From positions 76,761 to 140,760 of the forward strand of contig JAFEDD010000019.1 in assembly GCA_018241765.1 (NCBI GenBank): DNA of 64,000 nt, in the 5' to 3' direction. This document shows, in pieces, positions 63,857-64,000 of this stretch; positions within the stretch are counted from its first letter, which is position 1; every line of letters starts with the position of its first letter. Under the pieces are notes generated by a model. The model was not told the DNA's origin and did not search any database. It saw only the letters and a program-made list of their open reading frames with translations. The position numbers and the translations under genes are program-made. This stretch comes from Pseudomonadota bacterium (GTDB lineage: Bacteria > Pseudomonadota > Gammaproteobacteria > Burkholderiales > Casimicrobiaceae).

Positions 63857-63879
63857 TGAGAAAAGCCTGACAAAAAATG

Positions 63880-64000
63880 CATTTCAGTTTCGCGAATGCG
63901 GCTGGGGGAGGGGATTTAACCGCTTTGTCTGGATTGCCGAATGATTCTTCCGGGTAGGCCATCATCTCGCTGACCTTAGTGCAGTGTTTCGCTCTTCTTG
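63880..64000 (-). pseudogene. Second tae4, fragment running off the right edge
   Basis: The - strand frame encodes KVSEMMAYPEESFGNPDK and SPPPAAFAKLK, aligned with VSDMMDQREKSFGNPDK and SPSPAAFANLQ of the complete Tae4. Homology stops abruptly after AFAKLK, before the RGHGW and catalytic His part, where the upstream region of the ydjM-type gene begins. The 5' part lies outside the window. Confidence 0.75.

Noticed and set aside
1-64000. CRISPR array, tRNA or rRNA genes, complete insertion sequence, integrase, prophage structural genes
   Set aside because: None seen. The REP copies are irregularly spaced and oriented both ways, so they are not a CRISPR. Only degraded transposase fragments are present.

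Overview
High-G+C proteobacterial chromosome, most likely a betaproteobacterium. The reasons are the gene orders mlaFEDACB - ABC exporter - bolA - murA - hisGDCBHA, rpsP-rimM-trmD-rplS, and rsmI divergent from lpoA-yraN-SIS-BON. I cannot name a genus. Most of the window is dense core genome with short gaps and many ATGA stop/start overlaps.

Layout. 1-2940: 2-oxoacid:ferredoxin oxidoreductase (korA runs off the left edge, korB) and a CBS-pair protein. 3154-6368 (-): mtfA, rmuC and a DUF2891 protein. 6578-7627: guaC. 7628-9829: accessory island 1. 9853-14707: MscS channel, an Fe(III)-type binding protein, a FecCD/HmuUV-type ABC permease and ATPase, and an alpha/beta hydrolase. 14918-19989: matB, an M48 peptidase, a DUF898 protein and a bactofilin. 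20429-23313: a LytTR regulator with a LytS-type kinase that carries two TM2 domains. 23669-27573: fdxA and a branched-chain amino-acid-type ABC transporter with a fused LivH-LivM permease. 27578-33846: YkgJ-type protein, lysS, two TPM proteins, lemA, uracil-DNA glycosylase, rimI, tsaB. 34047-38271: rlmD, a candidate small RNA, rpsP-rimM-trmD-rplS. 38550-44422: a J-like/RDD/TPR protein, TusA-like, BON, SIS, yraN, lpoA-like and rsmI. 44654-52473: complete mla phospholipid-transport operon, YadGH-type exporter, bolA, murA, hisG. 52582-57929: DUF1304 protein and hisDCBHA. 57930-64000: accessory island 2.

The two islands are the unusual part. Each follows a complete core gene (guaC or hisA). Each is A+T-richer by eye and carries all ten copies of one REP-type palindrome with a GTAG head. 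Each ends where a REP is joined directly to a truncated second copy of the same core gene (112 bp of guaC; hisA lacking its first eight codons). Island 2 carries two coupled effector-immunity pairs of type VI secretion type: a GH19-like lysozyme with a periplasmic partner, and Tae4 with Tai4. A second, broken tae4 lies at the right edge. Island 1 carries a lipoprotein gene and a secreted-protein gene cut short by a REP. No integrase or full transposase is present; only IS481- and IS3-type remnants are seen. The arrangement is what single-crossover integration of circular DNA carrying part of a core gene would leave.

Other repeats: a 37-bp-armed palindrome with a GTCGACTTT core occurs between core genes three times and as half copies in both islands. 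A 159-bp element with perfect 18-bp terminal inverted repeats supplies the stop codon of hisD.
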